DNA of 64,000 nucleotides, taken from Garcia nutans (Eukaryota; Streptophyta; Magnoliopsida; Malpighiales; Euphorbiaceae). Below are positions 45,891-57,740 of this stretch, piece by piece. The translations under genes were made by a program, and so were the position numbers. The stretch's first letter is position 1. Each line of letters starts with the position of its first letter. Location of the stretch: positions 36,882,001 to 36,946,000 of the forward strand of contig CANTUV010000008.1 in NCBI GenBank assembly GCA_947685225.1. The letters are read 5' to 3'. The notes below the pieces were generated by a model. That model saw nothing but the letters and a program-made list of their open reading frames with translations, made no database searches and had not been told where the DNA came from.

Positions 45891-45905
45891 AAGTAGGGGG
45901 CAAAC
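45891..45905 (+). other. polypurine tract of Tat-E
   Basis: AAGTAGGGGGCAAAC directly before the LTR start TGTAGACAC at 45906. Confidence 0.85.
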
Positions 45906-47445
45906 TGTAGACACTTAATTTTTTACCCAATCCGCTCCAATATGTTTTATTTAGTCTAAAATGATTTTTGTTGTCTAATTGGTCCAAAATAATTTTTATT
46001 AAATAATTTTTTCTTTAATATCTAATTTTTATTAATAAAAAATAAAAATAAATAAATAATAGTCAAAAAATAAAAATAAAAATAAAAATCAGAGTCGGAA
46101 AAATCGGCGACAAAAAAATCGTCGAGCGAGCTCGTGGGCATTTCGCCCGTAGGAAAATCCTGCGGGCGAAATGGTCCCCGTAACCCTCCCCTGCCGCAGT
46201 TTTCTGCGGCAGAATTTTTTTGCCAGCGCATTTTTTCCTGCGGCAATTTTTTTTCGGCAGCGCAATTTTTTCGACGCAAATTTTTTGAAGCCTAATTCAA
46301 TTAGGTTTCGGTTTCTTTTTTTATTAATATTACTTGCCTTAATTAATTAGGAATAAACTACATCAAACCACTATAAATAAGGACCAAAGGCAATGAAATT
46401 AAGGGGGACCCGAAAATTGGCAGTAGACTTGAATATTTGAAACCAAATCAAGGAAGGAAAAGGAGCAATTCAATTCAATTTTTCTCTGGAACAGCAGGGA
46501 CACAATTTAAGCAATTCAAAGGCAACAATTGTTTTGTTCTTGTTCATCCAAAAAGAATTATTTTTGGAGAATCAACAAAACGAGGTATGAGATTCTAATT
46601 TTTGTTTTATTTTTTCACAGTAGCATAATCTATGAAATTTTATTTTTCAAATAAAAAACCTTAGAACTTTAATTTAGTTTTTCCCAAAGTTAAAAAACAC
46701 TAAAACGTTACTTTATTTTCCAAAAAGACTTAAAATTGTTATTTTTTCTTCTTAAAAATCTTAAATCTCTAATTAAACATCTTTTTCAAGAAAACCAATT
46801 TTGATTCTGTTTCTTTCAAAATTTTAAACTAGGTTCTATTTCATTCAAAAAACCTTAAAAAACATCTTTTATATTTATAAAAACTTCAATCCGTTTATTT
46901 AAATTCATAAAACTTCATGAAATCATTGAATTGTCTTTCTAAACCCTAGTTCCAATTCATTACCCGAGACCCTAATTCTAAATCCTAAAATCCAAAATTC
47001 AACTTTTTTTTAAACCTAAAATAGTAAACTCTAACTCCTTTAAAACCTTAAACCCTAATTTTTCTAAGCTCTAATCCTTTAAAACATTAAAAACCATAAA
47101 AACACAAATACTTTAAATTTACACAGTAGCTTGAAATCATTATTTAAAACCATGAATCAAAAGTATTTTAAAGTGTCTAAAACCCTAGTTTCATGATTTC
47201 ACCATTCAAACATTAATTTAGTTAATCAAAGAGTCTTACCAACCTTTTAAAATATAAAACCCTAATTTATTTTAATTCCATAAAAAGTTACAGTAGCTAT
47301 AATTGGACTTTTATTTTCTTTATTCAATTCCATATTTGATTACGCTTTGACTTATCTCTTATGCTTTAATTTATTTAATTTCAATACTTGATTTATTTAA
47401 TTTATCATGGATGGATGTTTATTTTATATTTTTATTAATAGCTTT
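45906..47445 (+). repeat. Tat-E middle LTR, 3'-truncated
   Basis: Starts TGTAGACACTTAAT and is colinear with the other Tat-E LTRs to TTAATAGCTTTGA, where it jumps into a leader (GTTAGGACGCCC). The missing part holds the hairpin block, the conserved LTR end, the PBS and the first 100 bp or so of leader. Three bases (TGA) are shared at the junction. Confidence 0.85.
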
Positions 47446-48433
47446 GAGTTAGGACGCCCGTGTTACCCGTGTTGTGTTATGTAAGGGATACCATACTTTC
47501 ACTCAAGGTATGGAGATCGAGCATGGCATAACCACTCATAGCCTCGTACCATTTGGTATATACTTGCTATGGGAACCTAAGCCTTTTAACCCAAAGACTA
47601 AAGCTCATGTAATTGGCCTAGTTACTTTCCTTAGGTTTTTACACCAAATGCATGTTGTTTGACTATGGTTAATTTATTTTGGCTTAAATCATGGCTTATT
47701 TGGTTTGTTCTTTTTCTAATATGACCTAAGTATATTGTAAGCTCAAAAGAAAATTTTCTTTAAAGTCCAAAAGACCAAAGCTATTTTCAAAATTTTTTCA
47801 AGTTGGTCTTTGGACATAAGACTTTTCTAAAAACTAATCAAAAATTCTTTGGCCCATGGCCTAAATACTAAGCCCAAAACCCATTTTTTTAAAAATCTTT
47901 TACAATGGGCTTAGAAACAAAACTATTTTTCACCCAACCTTTTCTTACAAAGAGCTTACAAATATTTAGGTCAATTATGAAATACCAAAAATCAATTGTG
48001 GGCCTAGTTTACACTAAGGATAAATTAACCATGGGCTTGTTTTTGGCATGAACCATTAGTTACTCTTTTTAAGTGAGAAATCTATTTATAATAAACCTCT
48101 TAATTTCGTTTTAATCCAATATAGCATAAAAGCTACTTTAGTTGGTTGAATGGATTAAAACCTAATTAATAGGAATTATCATGGATTGATTTCCATTTCT
48201 GAGTATATATTTATTGGTTAAAACATCCGAGGGAATTATTCGAAAGCAAGATACCCCATGTTGGTATTTTGTTAACCATATACCTAGGAAAAGAGACTCG
48301 CCATTCGTGTGTGGATGTTATAAGGTTGGAAGGAACGTCCTATTTATCCTTGTTTGTTTATTGTTTGTGCATACATGCATACATACATTTGCATCTCATA
48401 TCATTGATCCTCTCTGGCTCACAGCCCTGGATT
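47446..48433 (+). other. Tat-E unit 2 leader
   Basis: Leader of a second Tat-E internal region, lacking its PBS. It has the hairpin/62-codon frame (47474-47662) and the stem-loop near 48100-48170, and ends at an acceptor-like CTCTGGCTCACAG near 48425. Confidence 0.75.
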
Positions 48434-48519
48434 ATGATAGTTCTAAAGCTTACAACAATCCAACCTACGCTGGAGATAAAGTATCTAGCAATGACTCAAT
48501 CACTTGCTCACCAAAAGCA

Positions 48520-49916
48520 ATGGAGCCCGAACAAATTCAAAGGATGGTGGATAAGGGCCTCAATGCCAAGATGGAAGAAATCAAAGAGGCCCTAGCTGAG
48601 ACCATGAAGAACCAGTTGATTGCGATCTTAGAAAACCATGTCGAGGCATCTGCTAGCACTAAGAAACCAAAGGACAAAGGGAAGACCAAAGTTAGTGAAG
48701 TGGTTTTTGATGATGAAAAGGTGATCATTGATGATGATGATGATTGGGCTCAATACTACCAAGATGTTCAAGAAAAGAAGAATGAACCAAAGGTTGGTGA
48801 GAAGGCAACTATTGAAAAGATCGAGACATTCGATGCTGAAAAGATGATTGCTGATTTAGAAAAGAAATTTGAGAAGAAGCTGAAAACCGAAGAGATGTCC
48901 GAGATCGACAAACTATTTGAACAAGATGAAGAAGTTCCTTATAAATTCAAGATGCCTTGCTTTGATAAGTACAATGGCATCAGAAATCCTCATCTTCATG
49001 TGAAGCAGTATATCACTGCCATGCAATCTGCCCGAGCTACTAAGGCTCAAACCCTAAGGTACTTTATGTTCTCATTGGACCCTGTTGTCCAAAATTGGTT
49101 CAATACCTTAGATGATGGAACACAAAAGAGTTGGGATCTACTTTACAAAGCCTTCATCCAATAATATGGTATAATGTTGAGTTGGAAGTTACCTTGATGG
49201 AAGTGGAGTCCATTAAGCAAAGGCCGAATGAGAATTTTGTAGATTATGTCAAGAGATGGAGAAATAAGGCTGCTTTGCTCAAGAAAAGGCCCGATGAATC
49301 TGATCAAATAAGGATGATTGTGAGAGGGGTGTTGTCTAATCTCCGTGAAAGGATGTCTCACACCCTTATAAGGGATTTCAAAGATCTTCTCCAAGCTAGT
49401 CTACAAATTGAAGAGTGGGAAAGAGAGAAGAATCACTTTTCAATAAAAAGGAATGAGAAAGGGAATTACCAGTCCGGAAATCAAAGCACGTAAAAAGAAG
49501 TTAGTGTTAATGTGACCGGTCAAGGAGATAAAAGACAATTCTCAGAATTGGGGAATCCTCTATCTTGGGTTTTTAGCAAGCTGCAAAAGAAAGGGTTGTT
49601 GCAACCGTTAGCTCCTCGACCGTTACATAATCCATTGCCACCAAAATTTAATGCCGATACCTTCTGTCAATTTCACCAAATGCAAGGGCATGAAACAGAT
49701 AAATGTGCCCGTCTAAGGCATGAGATCCAAGATTTAATCGACAGTGGTAAGCTACCTGAGCCAGATAAGCCTAATACCAAGAATAACCCTTTGCCTAAGT
49801 TTGGAAGAGTACCTCCACCGGCAACCTTCATGGTGAGAAAAGGACTAGAAGAATATTTTGTTTTATCATCCTTTCAAGATGGGGATATTGAAGATATGAA
49901 TGAAAAAGAAGCCTAA
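48520..49916 (+). pseudogene. gag: Tat-E unit 2 gag
   Basis: Starts MEPEQIQRMVDKGLNAK. It is open through the helix, acidic segment and most of the Retrotrans_gag domain to 49164, where a stop plus 1-nt deletion (QQYGYN site) shifts the frame to 49131-49493. After a further stop (QSTstop) it resumes at 49512 with an intact zinc-knuckle-like CQFHQMQGHETDKC and ends EDMNEKEA-TAA. It is less damaged than unit 1. No pol follows; the sequence leaves gag about 40 bp later for an LTR interior. Confidence 0.9.
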
Positions 49917-49959
49917 CTCAATGAACTTTCCTTAGCTTGAACGTTGCTTGATAAGGGAA

Positions 49960-51500
49960 TCTAGTCTTTGTTCTTGTTCATCCAAGAAGAATTATTTTTG
50001 GAGAATAAACAAAAGGAGGTATGTGATTCTAATTTTTGTTTTATTTTTTCACAGTAGCATAATCTATGAAATTTTATTTTTCAAATCAAAAACCTTAGAA
50101 CTTTTATTTAGTTTTTGCCAAAGTTAAAAACACTAAAACGTTACTTTATTTTCCAAAAAGACTTAAAATTGTTATTTTTTCTTCTTAAAAATCTTAAAAC
50201 TCTAATTAAACATCTTTTTCAACAAAACCAAAATTTGATTCTGTTTCTTTCAAAATTTTAAACTAGGTTCTATTTCATTCAAAAAACCTTAAAAAACATC
50301 TTTGCTATTTATAAAAACTTCAATCCGTTTGTTTAAATTCATTAAACTTCATGAAATCATCGAATTGTCTTTCTTAACCCTAGTTCCAATTCATTACCCG
50401 AGACCCTAATTATAAATCCTAAAATCCAAAATTCAACTTTTAAACCTAAAATAGTAAACTCTAACTCCTTTAAAACCTTAAACCCTATTTTTCTAAGCTC
50501 TAATCCTTTAAAACATTAAAAACCATAAAAACACAAATACTTTAAATTTACACAGTAGCTTGAAATCATCATTTAAAACCATGAATCATAAGTATTTTAA
50601 AGTGTCTAAAACCCTAGTTTCATGATTTCACCATTCAAACATTAATTTAGTTAATCAAAGAGTCTTACCAACCTTTTAAAACATAAAACCCTAATTTATT
50701 TTAATTCCATAAAAAGTCACAGTAGCTATAATTGGACTTTTATTTGCTTTATTCAATTCCATATTTGATTACGCTTTGATTTATCTCTTATGCTTTAATT
50801 TATTTAATTTCAATACTTGATTTATTTAATTTATCATGGATGGATGTTTATTTTATATTTTTATTAATAGCTTTGATGAATGATTTATTTATGATGAATG
50901 ATTATCTACTTTTATCAATTAATTTAGATTTCCAAAAGTTGTAAGAGGTATGTTTCCACTTGGTGGGTACCTCATTAGTTAAACATCATGTAATTTAATT
51001 TGCTTTTCTATTTTAGAAACTATGTAAAGGGCATGTTTCTACCTTTCGGTGGGTGTCCTATTTAGGCATGTGATGTAAGGACATGTTTCCATCTTGGATG
51101 GGTGTCCATTTATTTGTTTTGTTTTGTTTGAACATTGCTTTGATTTTAATATAATGATGCTTTCTTTTTATTATTGTATGTAACATGGATAATATTGTTA
51201 TATTTAAGAATTTTATAATATTAAGACCTATAAGGAGGTCGGTTCCAATGAACTGGGCATTGTGGGGGTGCTGGGCCATTTCTCACCTTCCCCACACATA
51301 CCCATCTTTCCGAACCCATTAGGGGGTTGGGGATTCCTTAGGAATCGAGTCATCCACCCCTTTCTTTTTTCCCAGCCCGTCCGGGTGGCGACTCCATTTT
51401 TTTCGGACTTAGGTCTGTGTTCTCTAAGGCCCGAGCCTAAATAGTGCAGAAGTTGCAAAAACTATTCCACCGGGAGTGGGGGCGAAAATCCCCTCTCACA
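49960..51500 (+). repeat. Tat-E right LTR, 5'-truncated
   Basis: Begins inside the LTR at TCTTTGTTCTTGTTCATCC and ends CCCTCTCACA at 51500. It contains the donor-like GGAGGTATGTG, the hairpin block (about 50945-51108) and the conserved 3' end. The TATA region is missing. It abuts Tat-D LTR sequence at 51501. Confidence 0.85.
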
Positions 51501-53408
51501 GCAGTTTTTTCACCAGCAAAATTTTTCCGCAGCAGTTTTTTTTCGCCAGCAAAATTTTTTTGACCCAATTTTTTCAAAAACCAAATTCAAATTGGTTTCG
51601 GTTTCATTTTCTTAATGAATGTTAGATTCCGTAAAGAATTAAGATTGATCATCAAAATTTTCTATAAATAGGACTATAAACAACATAGAAAGGGGGGACA
51701 ATCGATCGGAGGAAAATTTTAGAGGAAAAAACTTTGGACCGAGGAATCAAGAAAATTAGGAGATTAACGATCGGACTTTTGAGAGAGCAAACAAGCAATT
51801 CAATCCATCAAAGGCAACCATCTTGCCTTTGTTCTTATTCATCCAAGAAGTAATTTTTTGTGGAACCAACAAACGAAGGTATGAATATCTAATCTCTTTT
51901 TTCTTCACAGTAGCTTCAATCATTCAATTGTTTCTTTTAATTTTAAAAACCTTAATTCATTTCGATGTTTTCCAAAAATCTTAAAATTGTTGTTTCTATT
52001 TCTTCAAAATCTTAAAACCCTAATCTACGTTCTAACTTTTCAAAACCTTAAATCGTTTCATTAATTTTCCAAAACCCTAATCTGCTTTCCAATTTTCCAA
52101 AACCCTAAATTGAATCCTTTTCTTTCCAAAAACCCTAAAAAATATCTTTTCTATTTCTGTAAACCTTAAATCATTTTGTTTATTTTCATAAAGCATCATA
52201 AAACTATAAATTATTTTTCCAAATTCTAAAATCAAATATATTCTCTGAAACACTAAAAACCCTAATTCCACTTCAAAACTAAGACAGTAATCTCAAACTA
52301 GCTAACATTAAATTCTAATTTTTCTAAACCCTAATCCTTTAAACCTTAAAACCTTATAAACCTAAATATTAAAATTCAAACACAGTAAGCCTAAAAACAT
52401 CAATTCAATAGCTAATAATCATAAACCTAATATTTTAAAATGTCCAAACCCTAATTTCATGATTTCACTCCTCAAACACTAATTTGGTTAATCAAAGAAC
52501 TCTATCAACCTCTTAAATTATAAAACTTTAATCCATTTCAATTCCTTTAAAACTTACAGTAGCATAAACCTTAATACATTAAAATCCCAAAATCTTAAAT
52601 ATTAATTAAAAACTTTAAATGGAAATAGTAAACGTCAATTTGTATCTTTACTTGCTGTATTTGATTGTGTAGTTCATTATATACTTTGATTTATTTTATA
52701 TGATTTGATTTATTTAAGTTCAATGCTTGGTTTATTTAAATTATCATGGATGAATGTTTATATTTTGATTGATGTTTAATATCTTTGGTGAATGATTTAT
52801 TTATGATGAATGGTTATTTACCTTTATCGATTTATTTTTGATTTCCAAATGTTGTAACAGGTATGTTTCCACTTTGTGGGTACCTCATTAGTTAACTATC
52901 ATGTAATTTAATTGCTTTTATATTTTAGATCAATGTAAAGGACATGTGTCTACCTTTCGGTGGGTGTCCTATTTAAGCATGGGATGTAAGGACATGTTTC
53001 CATCCTTGGATGGGTGTCCATTTATTTGCTTTGTTTGGACATTGCTTTGATTTTAATATAATGATGGTTTATTTCAATTGTTGCGTGTAATATGGATGAT
53101 ATTGTTATACTTAAGAATTTTATAATATTAAGACCTGTAAAGGAGGCTGGTTCCAATGAACCGGGCGTTGTGGGGGTGCTGGGCCATTTCTCACCTTCCC
53201 CACACGTACCCAACTTTCTGAACCCATTAGGGGGTTGGGGATTCCTTAGGAATTGAGTCATCCACCCCTTTCTTTTTCTCGGCCTGTCCGGGTGGTGACT
53301 TCATTTTCTCCGGACCTAGGTCCGTATTCTCTAAGGCCCTGATCCTAAACAGTGCCGAAGTCGCAAGAACCATTCCACTAGGAGTGGGGGCGAAAATCCC
53401 CAATCATA
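51501..53408 (+). repeat. Tat-D 3' LTR, 5'-truncated
   Basis: Matches the Tat-D 5' LTR from about 19448 on (first 335 bp absent), for example at AAGATTGATCATCAAAATTTTC and ATCGATCGGAGG. It ends at ATCATA where family members have CTCACA, followed by ATATT (53409-53413), the partner of 19108-19112. The hairpin block is at about 52858-53019. Confidence 0.9.
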
Positions 53409-54654
53409 ATATTCATCTTAATATAAATCAAATCATGATTGTCCATTGAAATATTAATGTTCTTAACAAACAGTAACAATCTAAAAATGAATTAAAAGAG
53501 AGAATATAAAAACCCCTTTGAAGATGCTAAGAGATGAACTTCTAGTCTTCCTCCTTGCTCCACTTTGAATATGGTGAAGAACTAACAAGCCTTCTTCAAT
53601 CAATGGCTCTCCTCTTGAAAGATGGAATGGTAACTCTCTCAAGCCCACAACTCCTTAATCAAGCATTCTTCAAGCCCTAACCTTCACAAGAGCTTGCTCA
53701 CCCAATTTTATCCTAAAATGTCAAGAATCTTGTCTATAGAAGAAATGAAAGATGAAGATGAAGGTGATGTTCATGGTCTCTCTTAAGACCAAAAATAAGA
53801 AGATTGAACTCAGAACCAGATCCTTAGCACCAAGTCCCAACGTCTATGTATATCTCCCCTTCCATCCTTTTTAATTTTTTTTAAGAAACCAACCATCTCT
53901 TGCTAACTCACACACCACACTTTGTCTCCCTCTTTTTCTTTATTTTATATTTCTTCCCATAAATTAGGCAACCTTTTTGTTCTTTTATTATTTCTTTTTA
54001 AAAGATATCACTTGTTGTCCCCCATTTTGTGTAAAATGATTGAAAGAATCTTCACAATACATGACCAAGTCATGAGTGACTTGGTCGTGTCACTCATTTT
54101 CTTATGGACACAGCCAAGGCATGTGGCTGTGTCCATTGCTGCCTCAATATCTTCTTCCTTTTCCAAGTGAGACACGGCCAGTGGCTTGGCCGTGTCTTTT
54201 AAGTGTGTTCCCCACTGTCTCTATCCTTGCTTTGCTCTTTAGATGGGACACGGCCAATGGCTTGGCAGTGTCTCTTGGGTGTGTTCATTTATGCATATCC
54301 TCCTTTTTTCTTCTTTATTTTTTTCTTTTGGTGAGACATGGTCCAGACCTTGGCGGTGTCATGTGACATGGCTAGTGGCTTGGCCGTGTCTCTTGTGTGT
54401 GTCTGTCTCTACCAAAATTTCTTGCCTCTTTCCTTGGATGAGGGACACAGCCAAGCCATGAAGTGTCTTGGCCATGACTCATGTTTTTTCCACCTTAATA
54501 ATCCATAAAATTGAATTAAAGCTCCATTGTTTTGTTCTTCAACCTGGATCAAATGCTTCAAACAAACTTTAAACACAAATTAAAAGAAAAATCAATCAAA
54601 AGCCAATAAAATTACACTAAAACTAAATACACAAGTGATTAAAACACAATCAAT
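53409..54654 (+). mobile_element. element M, right part
   Basis: Continues M after Tat-D. Non-coding. 54064-54480 is an array of about seven palindromes built on GACACGGCCA/TGGCCGTGTC. It ends in an A/C-rich stretch before CAAAGG, where the Tat-C RT resumes at 54655. The nine bases at each edge (GCAACCTAT and ACAATCAAT) match at six positions, too few to call a target duplication. Confidence 0.6.
54064..54480 (+). repeat. palindrome array in element M
   Basis: About seven inverted repeats. Three are perfect: GACCAAGTCA/TGACTTGGTC with loop TGAG, GGACACAGCCA/TGGCTGTGTCC, and AGACACGGCCA/TGGCCGTGTCT. Others have one or two mismatches. Open frames across it are by-products. Confidence 0.85.
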
Positions 54655-56160
54655 CAAAGGATGGCCACCACCTTGTTTCATGGTATGATGCAGAAAGAAG
54701 TCTAAGTATATGTTGATGATATGATGGTAAAGTCAGATACAAGGGAACAACACATCCAAAACTTAGAATTATTCTTTGAGAGAGCAGTGAAGTATAAGGT
54801 AAGGTTAAACCCAAAGAAGTGTGCAATTGGGCTTACTTTAGGCAAGTTGTTGGGATACGTGATTGGTCCAAATGGCATTGAGATTGACCCTGACAAGGTT
54901 AAAGCGATCAAGAATATGCTAGCTCCTAAGACGAAGAGAGAAGTTTGGGGGTTTATTGGTAGGTTGTAGTACATTAGAAGGTTTATAGCAAAACTCACCA
55001 TGATCTGCTAACCTATCTTCAAATTTCTTAAAAAGAATCAGCCAGTCAAGTGGAATGAAGAGTGCCAAATGGCCTTTGAGCGTATAAAGGAGTATCTACT
55101 GAATCCACCTATTTTGAAACCACCTAAACCTGTTAAACCCTTGTTACTATACTTAGCGGTAGAAGAAGAGTCAATAAGAGCCATGCTAGCCCAAGCAGAT
55201 GAGTCGGGGGTTGAGCACACAGTCTACTATTTGAGTAGAAATCTCCTACCTTATGAAATTCAGTATAGTATCATTGAAAAGACTTGTATTGCCGTGGTTT
55301 GGTCTTTTAGGAAGTTGTGGAATTACTTTCAATCTTATAGTGTACAAGCAATTTCTAGGTTGGATCCGATGAAGTACTTAAGGGAGACACCCTCTCTGAT
55401 TGGGAAATATGGTCGATGGTTGATAATTTTAGAAGAATTTGAGATTGAGTATGTCACTAGGAAAATAATCAAAGGTAAAGCGGTGACAGAATTCCTAGCC
55501 CAACATCCATTACAAGATAGTGAAGAGGTAGTCTTGGAATTTCCTGATGAACATTTAGAGGTCATAGAAGTACAAGGATGGAAGATGTATTTCAATGGAG
55601 CAGTGAATAGGAAAGGAGCAGGTTTTGGAGTCATACTAGAATCACCCAAAGGGGAACTTATCCCTTTAGCTAAGAAGTTGAAGTTCAGGGTAACTAATAA
55701 TATGGTGGAGTACGAGGCATTTATTTTTGGTTTGGAAACCCTGATGATTATGAAGGTGGATAAGGTGCAAGTCTTTGGTAATTCATTCCTAGTAGTATCC
55801 CAAGTAAATGGAGAGTGGGAGTTAAAAGAAGAGAAGTTAAAAAGATACCACCATTACTTGACCATGATGAAGAAGAATTTTAAGGAGTGCAAATTTATAC
55901 ATCTACCCAGAGAAGAAAATCAAATGGCAGATGCCCTAGCCACATTGGCTTCGGTATGGGAAAATCTTGTCAACTTATTCCTTAAGCCTCTGGTTTTGAC
56001 CAGTTCATCAACTCCTTGCTATGAATATGAGACAATCATGGAAACTGATATAGATCATGATGCATGGTATGACACCATAAGGCGGTTTTTAGAGAATAAG
56101 GAATACCCGTTGGGGCCAACAAGGGAAGAGAGAAGAGCCATAAGGTAATGGTCCTTACAA
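54655..56160 (+). pseudogene. pol: Tat-C RT C-terminus, RNase H and second RNase H
   Basis: Resumes the reverse transcriptase cut at 18455: MATTLFHGMMQKEV, a stop, then the catalytic VYVDDMMVKS and LGKLLGYVIGPNG. Stops near 54967 and 55009 precede the connection domain. The first RNase H region (LLLYLAVEEESIRAMLAQ, EKTCIAVVWSFRKL) is followed by IARW-like linker sequence and a second, archaeal-type RNase H (55575-55965: WKMYFNGAVNRKGAGFG, NNMVEYEAFIFGLE, VQVFGNSFLV, ENQMADALATLAS). Two RNase H domains are a hallmark of the Tat/Ogre lineage. In the second, two of the expected catalytic Asp are Asn (YFNGA, FGNS). It reads open from 55069 to 56148. Confidence 0.9.
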
Positions 56161-57307
56161 TACATCACCTTTCATGGAGAGTTGTATTGAAGATGGCCTG
56201 ATAGAGTGCACTTGAGATGCTTGAGGAAGCCTTAAGTTGAGTACATTATGTTGAAAATACATGCAGGAAGTTGTGCTTCACACATGAGTGGTTTAGCCCT
56301 AATTAAGAAGATAATTCGACAAGCTTACTAATGGTTGGCCATGGAGAGAGATTTGATTGAGTATGTGAAGAAATGCCAGCAATGTCAGATGTATGGTAAT
56401 CTAAATCACATGCCTCCTGAAGAATTGCATTCTATGTCTTCACCCTGTCCCTTTGCAACTTGGGGGATTGACATCATAGGAGAGATACATCTGGCAGCTT
56501 CAAATGGCCACTGTTTTATTGTAGTGCAGTGGATTATTTTTTAAAGTGGGTCAAAGTTGAATCTTTCAACAAGCTAGGGGCAAGGAAAATGGCTAGATTT
56601 ATCTAAAAGAATCTCATCTGCTGGTATGGGATCCCACGCAGTGTGATATCAGACAATGGGATACAGTTTCAAGGAGCAGTTAGAGATATATTCTCAAAAT
56701 ACCAAAACCACCGTCAACGATCCTCCCCTTATAGACCAAAGGCTAATGGTGCAATAAAAGCAACGAACAAGACAATTAAGCAGATTTTGTCCGAGATGAC
56801 CAAGACATATAGGGATTGGTCGGAGATGATTCATTTTGCTTTGTGGGGAAACAGAACAAGTGTGCAAACGCCGACTGGAATGACACCATTCTCCTTGATT
56901 TATGGGATGGAAGTAGTGTTGCCAATTGAGATAGAGATCAAGTCGTTAAGAGTGGTCTTGAAAGTTGAACTGCATGAGATAGAGTGGGTAGTAAGCAGAT
57001 ACACACAGTTAGCTTTATTAGAAGAGAGGAGGTTAAAAGCACTGTATCATCATAAACTGTATCAAAGGAAGATAGCTCAGGCCTACAATAGAAGGGTTAA
57101 GATCAGAAAGTTCTAAGTTAGTGACTTAATGTTGAAGTAATGTAAGCCTAATGTATCTGATCCAAGAGGAAAATTTAGGTCTAGTTGGGAAGGACCATAT
57201 GTTGTGAAAAAAGTCATTAGAAAGGGTGCAGTCAAGTTATCGGACATGGACGAGAACGAGTTTAGTGAGCCAGTGAACATTGACATATTGAAGAGGTTTA
57301 TGTGTGA
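56161..57307 (+). pseudogene. pol: Tat-C integrase
   Basis: Broken into frames at 56335-56544 and 56643-57116. The zinc-binding end is seen as CQQCQMYGN. The first catalytic Asp is kept in WGIDIIGEIH and the second in ISDNGIQFQ, but the family's Glu (NGAVEAANK pattern) is Lys here (NGAIKATNK). The C-terminal part ends LSDMDENEFSEPVNID, homologous to the Tat-D tail. Stops near 56162, 56542 and 57114. Integrase would insert the cDNA; this copy could not. Confidence 0.9.
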
Positions 57308-57740
57308 AAAAAAAAGAGCTTGCTAGATTGAAAACCTAAAAGGGCAGCCTAGGTAAAAGTTAGAGTAGTCCGCTAGTTCCGAAAACCCAAAAGGGTGGGC
57401 TAGGCAATAATTAGGGTCAAGCGAGAGAAAATTGTCAATTAGAAAATGTAAAAGGGCTAGTTGAAGACAAGAGTGATCTTGTGTATGCTGGCTTTATATT
57501 TTGTTGTTCCCCAATTTAATAAAATAGAGTTAATATTAAAATTGTTATATGTTTACTGTTTCAAGTATTTGACAAAATATGGATAAAACAAATAACACAA
57601 TAGCGAAAGGTGATGACAAATTATAAAAGGAAAAGAAACATCTCTTATTATTATTTTCATTATTTTTCATCCTAACAGTATTCTTTCTAAAGAAATTAAC
57701 AAATGTAAAATCGATGGTAGACAATAAGTGTAGCATGCAG
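57308..57740 (+). other. Tat-C region after pol
   Basis: Contains 45-bp hairpin units (57310-57440), an AATAAAA near 57519, and AT-rich spacer. Same layout as Tat-D 24690-25100. Confidence 0.7.

Noticed and set aside
54076..54461. Overlapping frames in element M
   Set aside because: They arise from the palindrome array, with no family likeness.
18456..54654. M as a Helitron or Mutator-like element
   Set aside because: No TC...CTRR ends at an A/T target. The 9-bp edges match at only 6 of 9, and only a weak, AT-rich similarity was seen between the ends. Left unclassified.
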